Origin: Deltaproteobacteria bacterium CG11_big_fil_rev_8_21_14_0_20_45_16
GTDB taxonomy: Bacteria; Bdellovibrionota; UBA2394
Length of the DNA stretch: 35,640 nucleotides
Assembly (NCBI GenBank): GCA_002787535.1
Contig: PCXB01000001.1
Coordinates: 1-35,640 of the forward strand
Reading direction: 5' to 3'
Below are positions 1 through 7,115 of this stretch, in pieces. A program made the translations under genes and the position numbers. The notes under the pieces were generated by a model. That model was not told the DNA's origin, searched no databases, and was given only the letters and a program-made list of their open reading frames with translations. How positions within the stretch are numbered: position 1 is the first letter of the stretch; every line of letters starts with the position of its first letter.

Positions 1-468
1 AGGCAGCGCCAGTTGCAAGATTCTTTCTTCTCCAGCACTCGAAAGATATTTAGTCGACCAATGAACATATTCGAAGGGGCCCAAGTCTTCAAACTGAAGT
101 TTTTCGAGCGGGGCCTGATTGAATTTATCTATCAGTCGCCTAAGTTTGAGGGAGCGACTGCTCACAAAGATAATTCGACCTCGTGTATCCATGACACGGA
201 GAACTTCACCCACATGATAAGGAACGAGATCCTCATCGAGTTCTTGCCATCGACGAAGCTCCGCAGTCTGTTCGAATCGCTCAGCGACCCGTTTGAGTTG
301 ATTGGCTGATCGCTGAAGTGCCAACTCCACATCTTCTCGAACAACTTCAAAACCAAGATAAAGGCTCGCCGCTCCTGTGACGGCGGCGCTCAAAAGGGCA
401 GCAAACAGAAGCGATAAAAATAACCGAAGACTCAGTGAATTCTGGAGCTTGTGATTAATCCTCTTCAT
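1..468 (-). CDS. Sensor histidine kinase, N-terminal part (runs off window)
   Basis: Reading the minus strand from an ATG at 468 gives an open frame of 156 codons that is still open at base 1. It begins MKRINHKLQNSLSLRLFLSL, with a long hydrophobic segment at about residues 13-42 (one membrane helix). A charged, helix-rich stretch with many Glu/Arg residues follows and fits an extracytoplasmic sensor region. The catalytic part lies outside the window, so the kinase call rests on position: the start overlaps the end of the OmpR-type response regulator by 14 bp, the usual regulator-kinase operon order. Membrane-anchored sensor is well supported; histidine kinase is inferred from context. Confidence 0.65.
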   Translation of the reverse strand, partial: MKRINHKLQNSLSLRLFLSLLFAALLSAAVTGAASLYLGFEVVREDVELALQRSANQLKRVAERFEQTAELRRWQELDEDLVPYHVGEVLRVMDTRGRIIFVSSRSLKLRRLIDKFNQAPLEKLQFEDLGPFEYVHWSTKYLSSAGEERILQLALP

Positions 469-1141
469 CTAAGCAATATCCCAGTCCCCGACGGGCCACG
501 ATCAGTGGTCGAAGACCCTCACGATTAATTTTTTTACGCAGGCGGCCAATGGCCTTCTCTACAACATTGGAAGAAGGGTCAAAATTCATACCCCATATTC
601 GATCCAAAAGCTCCTCACGACTATAAACTCGAAAAGGACTTTTCATAAGCAAGGCTAATATCCGCAACTCAATTAAGGTGAGATCGAGAGATTTGGAAGA
701 ACGTTTGGCCTTCTGAGAGTCCAGACGTATTTCGAGGTCCAGAAATCTAAGGTTAGCATCAGCGCCTTTTTCTTTGTCTTCGCGACGACGAGACAAAGAT
801 TTAATTCGACTAATAAGCTCGGATAAATGAAAGGGTTTTCCCAATTAATCGTCGGCACCATATTCCAAACCCTTCACCCGCTCATCGACATCCGACAAAG
901 CGCTCAATACCAAAATCCTGGTACTCGGATAATCTTTACGAAACTTGGGAATCAAATTGGAAGAGTCTCGGTTATGAAACAGCCTATCTAGAATCAAAAC
1001 ATCAAATTCTTGTTCATCTAAAAAAGAATCTATTTCCTCCATTTTTTGACAAGAGGCCACACTCATCCCCGCTTTTGACAAGCCCTTTTCAATAAAACGA
1101 ATCGCTCGTTCCTCATCTTCTGCTAATAGGACTTTGATCAC
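455..1141 (-). pseudogene. OmpR/PhoB-family response regulator interrupted by an in-frame stop
   Basis: Two consecutive open stretches in the same frame (1141-845 and 844-455) make one complete OmpR-type regulator of about 228 codons. Residues 1-98 are a receiver domain with the acidic pair in LLAEDEE, phospho-acceptor Asp52 in VLILD and Ser80 in LVLSA. It reads GADD, then TAA at 845-847, then LGKPF with the conserved Lys. Relatives have Tyr at that point (GADDYLxKPF), so one base change (TAT or TAC to TAA) explains the break. The second part carries the winged-helix DNA-binding domain (SREELLDRIW, VEKAIGRLRKKI, RRGLGYCL). The TTG directly after the stop could restart translation, but would yield only the DNA-binding half and the conserved Lys, without the phospho-acceptor. 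Gene order is small ORF, regulator, kinase. A sequencing error at one base is the alternative. Confidence 0.9.
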
Positions 1142-1195
1142 ATTTCTTTCTTAATACTTCTCGGGCATGAGTTTCAACTCTCTAAAGAGGAGAGG

Positions 1196-1225
1196 GCTAG
1201 GAAGCCCCAGAAAGGGCTTCCTAGC
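1196..1225 (-). terminator. 12-bp perfect hairpin after the small ORF
   Basis: Arms GCTAGGAAGCCC (1196-1207) and GGGCTTCCTAGC (1214-1225) pair perfectly around a 6-nt loop, 9 nt past the stop of the small minus-strand gene and 55 nt before the response regulator start. There is no long T run on either side, only a pyrimidine-rich stretch on the minus strand. It may therefore be a partial terminator, an attenuator or an mRNA 3'-end stabiliser that lets the small gene be expressed more than the regulator and kinase behind it. Confidence 0.6.
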
Positions 1226-1234
1226 ATTGTGCTG

Positions 1235-1417
1235 CTATGGGCGTGGGAATGTGGGAAATGCCCTTAGGGAGGGCAAGGTTTGAGGGTAAATCCTAAAATC
1301 TTCTTTGGTTTCGTTGATATGAACGAATTCTCGTTTTGTTTTTTTGGGCCAGCGATTTTTAATCTTAATTCGCAAGCCGGGAGCAAAGCTAGTTCGTGTG
1401 TCTTCGACAAGAATCAT
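1235..1417 (-). CDS. Small basic protein, 60 aa, unknown function
   Basis: ATG at 1417 is preceded by GGAGGTGAT at ideal spacing, almost a full complement of the 16S rRNA 3' end and among the strongest ribosome binding sites in the window. The product starts MILVEDTRTSFAPGLRIKIK, has a Lys/Arg-rich middle (NRWPKKTKREF) and a Pro/aromatic tail (RAFPTFPRP). It has no signal peptide, membrane segment or Cys. A strong hairpin follows its stop. It is the first gene of the apparent operon with the response regulator and kinase, so it may be a target, modulator or leader peptide of that system. No family is recognised. The strong start site and hairpin argue for a real gene despite its size. Confidence 0.6.
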   Translation of the reverse strand: MILVEDTRTSFAPGLRIKIKNRWPKKTKREFVHINETKEDFRIYPQTLPSLRAFPTFPRP

Positions 1418-1475
1418 TTATCACCTCCATAAAAAAATCTTATCAATTCAACCTGATAGAATAATCTCGCTTTGG

Positions 1476-1489
1476 TGACATTTTTGTCA
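1476..1489. promoter_or_regulatory. Inverted repeat TGACA-N4-TGTCA, candidate operator
   Basis: TGACA (1476-1480) and TGTCA (1485-1489) flank four T residues in the roughly 115-bp gap between two divergent genes, the small ORF (start 1417) and the permease (start 1533 or 1566). A short palindrome in a divergent promoter region suits a regulator binding site. The repeat is short enough to arise by chance, so this is tentative. Confidence 0.3.
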
Positions 1490-1532
1490 GATTTTACTTT
1501 TCTTAGATTTAAGAGAGTGTAACTTAATTTGA

Positions 1533-2063
1533 TTGACTGTTGGGTTAAGAAAGGCCTTTAGAAGAATGTTTGGTGCAACTCTGGTTATGGCTTTTGTCAG
1601 TCTTGGTGCCATCGTGACAGTGCGACGTGCCGAACTACCAATCAACCCGTCAGCGCTTAGAGCTCTTGAAGTCACTCTAAGTGTCCTCCCTCTATTGTTT
1701 TTTGCATTACTGACGGCGGAACTTGTACAAAGCCTAATCTCTCCTGAAATGATTGGTCGCTGGCTAGGAAGTGAATCGGGCGTTCGCGGTCTCGCCGTTG
1801 GAACGCTGGCTGGTGCTCTTGCGCCAGGGGGCCCATTTGTAAGCTTCCCTCTCATTGCCGTGATGATGAAATCTGGAGCGGGCGTCGGAACAATGATTGC
1901 CTTTATTAGTTCGTGGTCGCTATTAGGACTTTCCAGAATTCCTCTTGAATTCAGTGTTGTAGGATGGAAATTTGTCATCGTTCGAATAGCCTGTACATTC
2001 TTCATCCCACCATTGGTTGGGTATCTCGCACAGATGTTTTTTGGTGATCTTAAGTGGTCGTGA
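1533..2063 (+). CDS. Half-size membrane permease (UPF0718/ArsP-like)
   Basis: A hydrophobic protein of up to 176 residues with about four to five membrane helices. The motif region GALAPGGPFVSFPLIAVMM, followed by GAGVGTMIAFISSW, resembles one half of the two-repeat predicted permeases of the DUF318/UPF0718 (ArsP) type; small single-repeat versions occur in other proteobacteria. A likely architecture is a dimer of half-size subunits. The substrate cannot be told. The first possible start is TTG at 1533, directly after a stop codon; ATG at 1566 (MFGATLVM) is an equally reasonable start, and neither has a strong ribosome binding site. It lies 81 bp upstream of mgtE in the same direction. Confidence 0.6.
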   Translation: MTVGLRKAFRRMFGATLVMAFVSLGAIVTVRRAELPINPSALRALEVTLSVLPLLFFALLTAELVQSLISPEMIGRWLGSESGVRGLAVGTLAGALAPGGPFVSFPLIAVMMKSGAGVGTMIAFISSWSLLGLSRIPLEFSVVGWKFVIVRIACTFFIPPLVGYLAQMFFGDLKWS

Positions 2064-2144
2064 TCGCGGAAAAGAACTGAAATCTGGACTTGAAACTCAC
2101 TAAAAGGCAGTGTCGACTATAGAGGACATTTTGTCGGTACTGCT

Positions 2145-3473
2145 ATGGAAAAAAACGAAATCGAATCAAAACAAGAAGAGCCGACCACGTTCGAATCCAC
2201 CCTTGAAGCTTGGAACAGCCTTTCTAGGGACGATCGCCTTTCGGCTTTCGAAAGCTTGAATCGAGCTGATAGCGACGAGCTGTTCCTTAGTCTAAATAGC
2301 CTTGATCAAGCTGAAGTATTTCAGATATTCGGAACGCCGACACGTCGCTCGTTGATTCGACTTCTTGCTCCAGATGATGCAGCGGATTTGATTCAGGAGT
2401 TAGACGAAACGGAAAGAGCTGAGGCGCTCGATCTTCTTGATGTTAGGACAAAAAGAGAGGTCTCTGCTCTTCTTGCTTACAAGGAAGACCAAGCAGGGGG
2501 TTTAATGAACCCTAGGTTTGCGCGGATTCGTCCCGATATGACTGTTGTATCAGCCCTCGAATATCTTCGAATGCAGGCACGTGATCAAGTCGAGACCCTT
2601 CGCTATCTATATATTCTAGACTTTGATCAAAAACTTCATGGCGTTGTATCGCTTCGACAGCTCTTTGCAGCAGACCCGGCGACCCTCATCACGGATCTAG
2701 CCGAAAAGGATGTTATTTCGGTTGCAGAAGATTTGGATCAAGAAGAGGTCAGCCGACTGTTTTCGCAATATGACCTGATGGCTATACCAGTATTAGATAA
2801 TGAGGGTCGAATGAAAGGTATCGTCACTTTGGACGATATCGTCAATGTGGTTCAGGAAGAAGCTACCGAAGATATTCAAAAGTTTGGTGCGCAAGAAGTC
2901 TTGGAAAACCCTTATCTTCGTACTGGATATTTTGAGATGTTTCGAAAAAGATTTACTTGGTTGGTTTTGCTGTTTATGGGAAGCACATTGACAGCAACCG
3001 CGATGAGCGCCTTCGAGCACCAAATTAAAGCAATAATTGCCCTTACCATTTTCATTCCTTTAATTATTAGCAGCGGCGGAAACTCTGGGTCCCAGGCGGC
3101 CACCTTGATCGTCCGAGCTATTGCACTGGGCGAACTTCGACTTCAGGATTGGTGGCGCGTCCTACTTCGAGAACTCGTCGTAGGTCTAAGCTTAGGGCTC
3201 GGCCTCGGAATCCTCGGCTATTTGAGAATTGCGTTTTGGCCCGGAAGCGAAGCCCTCTATTCGACACTATATTTTGATGTGGCCTTGACAGTTGGAATTA
3301 GCGTGGTCGGCGTGGTTCTTTGGGGAAGCCTTGTGGGGGCCATGCTTCCCTTTATGTTGAGAATGCTCAAACTTGACCCCGCCACCGCCTCTGCCCCCAT
3401 GGTGTCCACCCTTGTCGATGTGGTCGGTATTATGATTTATTTCCTCGTCGCAACAATTATCTTTGCCATTTGA
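2145..3473 (+). CDS. mgtE: Magnesium transporter MgtE
   Basis: At 442 residues it has the standard MgtE layout. An acidic helical MgtE_N domain covers about residues 20-130 (RLLAPDDAADLIQELDE). A CBS pair follows at about 135-250 (VVSLRQLF, VLDNEGRMKGIVTLDDI). The C-terminal membrane domain has five helices from about residue 270. It contains the family signature PLIISSGGNSGSQAATLIVRA and the later DPATASAPMVSTLVDVVG segment, which line the Mg2+ pore. The cytosolic N and CBS domains gate the channel by sensing Mg2+. All domains look intact. It probably moves Mg2+ (possibly Co2+) down its gradient across the inner membrane. No M-box-like leader was seen in the short upstream gap. Confidence 0.95.
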   Translation: MEKNEIESKQEEPTTFESTLEAWNSLSRDDRLSAFESLNRADSDELFLSLNSLDQAEVFQIFGTPTRRSLIRLLAPDDAADLIQELDETERAEALDLLDVRTKREVSALLAYKEDQAGGLMNPRFARIRPDMTVVSALEYLRMQARDQVETLRYLYILDFDQKLHGVVSLRQLFAADPATLITDLAEKDVISVAEDLDQEEVSRLFSQYDLMAIPVLDNEGRMKGIVTLDDIVNVVQEEATEDIQKFGAQEVLENPYLRTGYFEMFRKRFTWLVLLFMGSTLTATAMSAFEHQIKAIIALTIFIPLIISSGGNSGSQAATLIVRAIALGELRLQDWWRVLLRELVVGLSLGLGLGILGYLRIAFWPGSEALYSTLYFDVALTVGISVVGVVLWGSLVGAMLPFMLRMLKLDPATASAPMVSTLVDVVGIMIYFLVATIIFAI

Positions 3474-3539
3474 AAGGCCAAGAATACCAATCGGCTTTAT
3501 TTCTTTACTCAAAACAAGCCTGTCGATTAGCCTAAAAAT

Positions 3540-4142
3540 ATGACTGAAGCAGAACCTGCCGTAACAGAAGCGTCCCCAAACAAATGGAATCCACTTGATC
3601 AAACACTTTTTAATCATCGTATTGTTCAAATCAGTGGTCCTGTTAATGAGCAGCTGGCTTATCGGGTAAATCGTGAAATTTTGTCGATGTCTTTTGAAGA
3701 CAAGACTAAGCCCATTTATTTGTTTATCAACAGTCCTGGCGGCGAAGTTACCTCTGGATTTTCGATTTATGATACCGCGCGCTTTGTTGGCCCCGAGATT
3801 TATACGGTCGTTACGGGTCTTGCCGCGAGTATGGGCTCCTTAATCGCCCTCTGTGCCAAAAAACAAAATCGATTGGCTTTTCCAAACTCAAAATTTTTGA
3901 TCCACCAACCTTTGATTTCAGGTGGTCTTTACGGCCAAGCATCGGATCTTGAAATTCACGCCAAAGACATCATTAAACTGAAAGGAACCATCAATAAGCT
4001 TTATGCGGAAGAAACTGGAAGAAGTTTTGAAGACGTTGTCAAAGCAACAGACCGCGATAAATGGTTTGATGCTGCGGAAGCCAAAGATTTTGGTCTAATC
4101 AGCAAAATCATTACTGGCTTTGATCAACTCCCAAAAAAATAA
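3540..4142 (+). CDS. clpP: ClpP-family serine protease subunit
   Basis: A 200-residue ClpP-fold protein. The oxyanion region reads FINSPGG (63-69). The nucleophile is Ser97 in GLAASMG, the base His122 in FLIHQP and the acid Asp173 in ATDRDKW, so the triad is intact by alignment with E. coli ClpP. Residue 169 is Ala where most ClpPs have the first Asp of DTxRD; that position is not the catalytic one. The N-terminus is divergent (MTEAEPAVTEASPNKWNPLD) and lacks the usual RGERSYDIYSRLL segment, suggesting a secondary ClpP paralogue. No clpX or tig neighbour is present. It would form a cytoplasmic tetradecamer working with a Clp ATPase. Confidence 0.85.
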   Translation: MTEAEPAVTEASPNKWNPLDQTLFNHRIVQISGPVNEQLAYRVNREILSMSFEDKTKPIYLFINSPGGEVTSGFSIYDTARFVGPEIYTVVTGLAASMGSLIALCAKKQNRLAFPNSKFLIHQPLISGGLYGQASDLEIHAKDIIKLKGTINKLYAEETGRSFEDVVKATDRDKWFDAAEAKDFGLISKIITGFDQLPKK

Positions 4143-4179
4143 GCTATAAAATTAGGTCTTAAATAGCCCAATCAGCCCT

Positions 4180-4875
4180 TTATAGTTTGGCCGCAATGGA
4201 TTGCTCCATTCGACGTTTCATGGCTGTGACAAGCGTGCTCAGGCCGGCATCAGGATTGTCTGCCTTACGAATGATTCGCAAAAAGCTCTGGCCATAGAAT
4301 TCACTTAATAACGTACTATCAAGTTCCGCTTCAACGATTTTATTCCACTCGGAATCAAAAAATAGCAAGGCGACAGCATCGGTCTTGTCATCCACGATAC
4401 GAATCGATGTCATGTTCTTGGATTTGAGCATGGGCTTAAGAAAAACAAATCCAAACTTAATATTCTTAAGCTTGCTAAGCTTCGTCATATAATCATCTTC
4501 AACAAGTTTCGAAAACAACAGAACGTATTCCTGTTTCAACTCAGGCTTAGTCTCGATATTCTTCCAATGCACGCCCAAAGCCTTCTTGGCAACTTCCGAC
4601 AAATTTAACAGAGCATTGATCTGGAGACGAACCTGAGCCTCAAGTTTTTTGTCCTTGGAATTCTGACTCCATTGCAAAATACTTTTTTCCAAGATCCTTA
4701 TCTTTTCTGGCACGGCATGGAGGTCTGCTGTCGACGCCCCTTTCTCTACATACAATATCTGCGAGCCGCTTAGAATATCCGCCCTGGAAAGCACTTTGTC
4801 CTTCGGAGAATTTTGCGCCCAAACTTGAGATGAAACTAAAATTGAAATGATGCAAGCAATCGCGACTCTGAACAT
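4180..4875 (-). CDS. MlaC/Ttg2D-like periplasmic lipid-binding protein
   Basis: A 231-residue exported protein with a clear signal peptide (MFRVAIACIISILVSSQVWA, likely cleaved after QVWA). The order of conserved segments matches the Ttg2/MlaC family: ALLNLSEVAKKALGVHW, then EYVLLFSKLVEDDY, then a C-terminal block LLSEFYGQSFLRIIRK followed by a final helix. Family members carry phospholipids between outer and inner membrane with MlaFEDB; no other mla genes are in the window. ATG at 4875 has a good AAAGGGAG ribosome binding site. It lies 12 bp after the spermidine-synthase-like gene and is likely co-transcribed with it. Convergent with clpP. Confidence 0.75.
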   Translation of the reverse strand: MFRVAIACIISILVSSQVWAQNSPKDKVLSRADILSGSQILYVEKGASTADLHAVPEKIRILEKSILQWSQNSKDKKLEAQVRLQINALLNLSEVAKKALGVHWKNIETKPELKQEYVLLFSKLVEDDYMTKLSKLKNIKFGFVFLKPMLKSKNMTSIRIVDDKTDAVALLFFDSEWNKIVEAELDSTLLSEFYGQSFLRIIRKADNPDAGLSTLVTAMKRRMEQSIAAKL

Positions 4876-4887
4876 TACTGACTCCCT

Positions 4888-6768
4888 TTAAGCAATTTCT
4901 TTAACTCGATCAGGCATTTCAGTATCCAGCTTTTCGCAAGACTCTGATTGAGCCCTAAATAAAAGCATAAATACCGCCGCATACAGAACCATCACCACAA
5001 CCGCCAAAAGATTGTAGCCCAATAACATACTGAAATATTCTAAAACCCCTCCTGCCATCGCCCCAAGAAGGTTCCAACCAAATAGTTGTTCCGCCGCCTT
5101 TTGCGTTCGAAAACTAAAGGAGAATATCAAATTTGCAAAAAAGATCGGACTAAATGTGAATAGTGAGGCCAAGACAACTCGAAGCCCGGTCGACTCTATC
5201 TCCAGTAGAATTGACAAGGGAATGAAAAGCGGCAGCGAAGCACTGCCCACCAATGCAATGAACAATCCCCAATGAAGATTTTTGGCCTTGAAAACCTGCG
5301 CCGTCCAGTTTGCCAAAAGTATAAGTGTTAAAACGCTGAGGAAGACAATAGAAGAATTAATCCAAGTCGTACCGAACAAAAGACTAAATTGAATAACGCT
5401 TTTGGTCTGCAAAAGAAGAAAAGCCATTCCCATCATGACAAAAGCCCATTTAGTTAAAATGAAAGGCCGCGTCGCTATGACACCTTCTTTTTCTCCACGC
5501 TTTCGAAGCACAACAAAAAGGCTTCCAATCAAGGTCATAATAACAAGCATGGCGTAGAGGTAGTAGGAAGGTATGCTCTTTTCTTTCAGATAAAGAAATG
5601 GCCAGTTGTCCTCGGGCAAATCAATACCCGCCTGAATCGCGATCGGCTCTTGAATTTCGGGATCGCTACGACCCACTTTTAGAACCGCAAAATCCTCAAG
5701 TCGATAAATCAACCGAGGATTGCGGTGGGTGGCCTTCTTGATCATTCCTTCGATTTTTCCGACGATCCAATCCTTTCGATAGAGATTATAGAAAACAATA
5801 TCGCCATCATCAGCCAAAAGATTGAAGGCCGTCGCGACAGCTTGCTCAGTAAACAAAAAGTTTTCCAAGCGCAGCTGCGACATAGAACTTACCTTTACGA
5901 TGGAATCCGTAAGCGCAAAAATAATCAGATCATATTTTTTCTTTGACCGCTGCATAAAGGCACGGCCATCATCGATGGTTAAATGCACTCGTGGATCAGC
6001 ATAGGGTTGGAGTGGATGAAATTTTTTACCAATGGCCGCAATGGCAGGATCAATCTCGACGGCATCAATATCCTGAACTTCATTGATAAGCGCTGTGGCA
6101 ATATCATTTCCACTACCCGAGCCGATTATCAAAGCCGAACGATAGGCTGGCTTATTCTGATCCTTACGATCTTGATAATGTGTCTGATAAAATGAATTCA
6201 AAAGTTTGTGGTCGGGTTTCATCGTCTGATGAGCGATTCCATTCACAAAAATGGATTGGGGAACCCCCTCAACATCGAGAAATTCAACCTTTTGGTAAGG
6301 CGACCATTTGACAACTAAATTCTCCTTTTTCGTCTCATCGCTCAGCAAATGTCCATCTTGATAGATCGCTAGCGCCACCAATCCTCCCGCCAAAGTAATC
6401 GGCAAAGCTGCCCAGGCCATGGATCGAGGCATGGCTAGTAGAAAAATTAAGCCACATAAGCCAAACCAAATAGAAGCGGGGAGCTGGAAATGGCTAATCA
6501 ATAAAAAGCTTAAAATCCCAGCGATGGATCCAAGGATATCCAATGTATCGGCTGTTAAGGGTTCAAATCGCTGAAAAAGCTTGGCCGTTCGTTGCGAAAC
6601 CAAACTAAAAATCAGGACAACAAATGCAAAACAAGCCACGAATGGTAAATAACTAGACTGGACACCCGTTAAGTTCTTAGTCGCTGTAAAATAAAGATCT
6701 CCATCAAATTCACCCTGAAACGAGTCAAAGCCAGGCATCTGTGGATGAAGCTTTGTTACAAAAGGCAA
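4888..6768 (-). CDS. Membrane protein with spermidine-synthase-like domain, main part (frameshifted)
   Basis: This 626-residue frame holds several N-terminal membrane helices (to about residue 135), a Rossmann methyltransferase/aminopropyltransferase fold (ALIIGSGSGNDIATAL motif I, DAVEIDP with the nucleotide-binding acid, TIDDGRAFM, then YDLIIFALTDS), and six or more C-terminal helices. The same layout is known from large bacterial membrane-fused spermidine synthase-like proteins whose substrate is not established; the aminopropyltransferase active-site Asp pattern is not clearly kept, so polyamine synthesis is uncertain. The apparent TTG start at 6768 has no upstream signal. The missing N-terminus is in the overlapping frame 7072-6725, so the two should be one protein of about 730 residues. 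Followed 12 bp on by the MlaC-like gene. Confidence 0.75.
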   Translation of the reverse strand: MPFVTKLHPQMPGFDSFQGEFDGDLYFTATKNLTGVQSSYLPFVACFAFVVLIFSLVSQRTAKLFQRFEPLTADTLDILGSIAGILSFLLISHFQLPASIWFGLCGLIFLLAMPRSMAWAALPITLAGGLVALAIYQDGHLLSDETKKENLVVKWSPYQKVEFLDVEGVPQSIFVNGIAHQTMKPDHKLLNSFYQTHYQDRKDQNKPAYRSALIIGSGSGNDIATALINEVQDIDAVEIDPAIAAIGKKFHPLQPYADPRVHLTIDDGRAFMQRSKKKYDLIIFALTDSIVKVSSMSQLRLENFLFTEQAVATAFNLLADDGDIVFYNLYRKDWIVGKIEGMIKKATHRNPRLIYRLEDFAVLKVGRSDPEIQEPIAIQAGIDLPEDNWPFLYLKEKSIPSYYLYAMLVIMTLIGSLFVVLRKRGEKEGVIATRPFILTKWAFVMMGMAFLLLQTKSVIQFSLLFGTTWINSSIVFLSVLTLILLANWTAQVFKAKNLHWGLFIALVGSASLPLFIPLSILLEIESTGLRVVLASLFTFSPIFFANLIFSFSFRTQKAAEQLFGWNLLGAMAGGVLEYFSMLLGYNLLAVVVMVLYAAVFMLLFRAQSESCEKLDTEMPDRVKEIA

Positions 6769-7072
6769 TCAAAATGAACAAAAGCAAAAAGGATAAATGA
6801 AACAAATGACCAGATGTTTTAAGTGAAAAACTCCGATGGAAAATGAAACCAATTCCCATCCCCACAAAGACCGCCATCAATACTAGATTTGGAAAGTAAC
6901 CCAGGTTCCAAATATTTCCAGCCAAATAGCGAATTAAAACAAGCTCCAGAAAAAGCGTAAAAAATCCTAAAGCAAAAAGTTGAAAGCCCGAAGCCAGTAC
7001 ACACTTTTTCAAAGACTGCATTCGATGAATTCTGTGATTCTGTAGACATCTGATATTCTTATAAGATGTCAC
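6725..7072 (-). CDS. N-terminal fragment of the same spermidine-synthase-like membrane protein
   Basis: 115 codons ending in a frame that overlaps the main part by 44 bp. It contains the family's N-terminal helices (GFFTLFLELVLIRYLAGNIW, then NLVLMAVFVGMGIGF), which the main frame lacks. Joining the frames at the TTTT run near 6761-6764 (plus-strand AAAA) by removing one T gives ...LIAFVTKLHPQMPGFDSFQG without a break. The annotated GTG start at 7072 has no ribosome binding site; ATG at 7021 (MQSLKKCVLASGF) is a better start. The tail after the shift (CNKASSTDAWL) looks like out-of-frame sequence. This is a frameshift mutation or a consensus error. Confidence 0.7.
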   Translation of the reverse strand: MTSYKNIRCLQNHRIHRMQSLKKCVLASGFQLFALGFFTLFLELVLIRYLAGNIWNLGYFPNLVLMAVFVGMGIGFIFHRSFSLKTSGHLFHLSFLLLFILIAFCNKASSTDAWL

Positions 7073-7115
7073 ATATTGTGCAAAGATCTAATTCCTAGCT
7101 GAGTGAGCGAGCGTG

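Noticed and set aside
13-309. A 98-codon plus-strand ORF at the left edge.
   Set aside because: The minus strand is open throughout and coupled to the response regulator; the plus ORF has no start signal.
1487-2005. A 172-codon minus-strand ORF opposite the permease gene.
   Set aside because: Its sequence is rich in Pro/Ser/Arg without domain or start signal, while the plus strand encodes a clear hydrophobic permease.
3540-4142. ClpP seemed to lack its catalytic Asp because DTxRD reads ATDRD.
   Set aside because: By counting the E. coli protein, the catalytic Asp is the last one of that motif, which is kept here as Asp173. The triad is intact.
4142-4195. CTATAAA and TTTATAG as a terminator between clpP and the MlaC-like gene.
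   Set aside because: The arms are AU-only and separated by a loop of almost 30 nt, so the hairpin would be too weak to claim.
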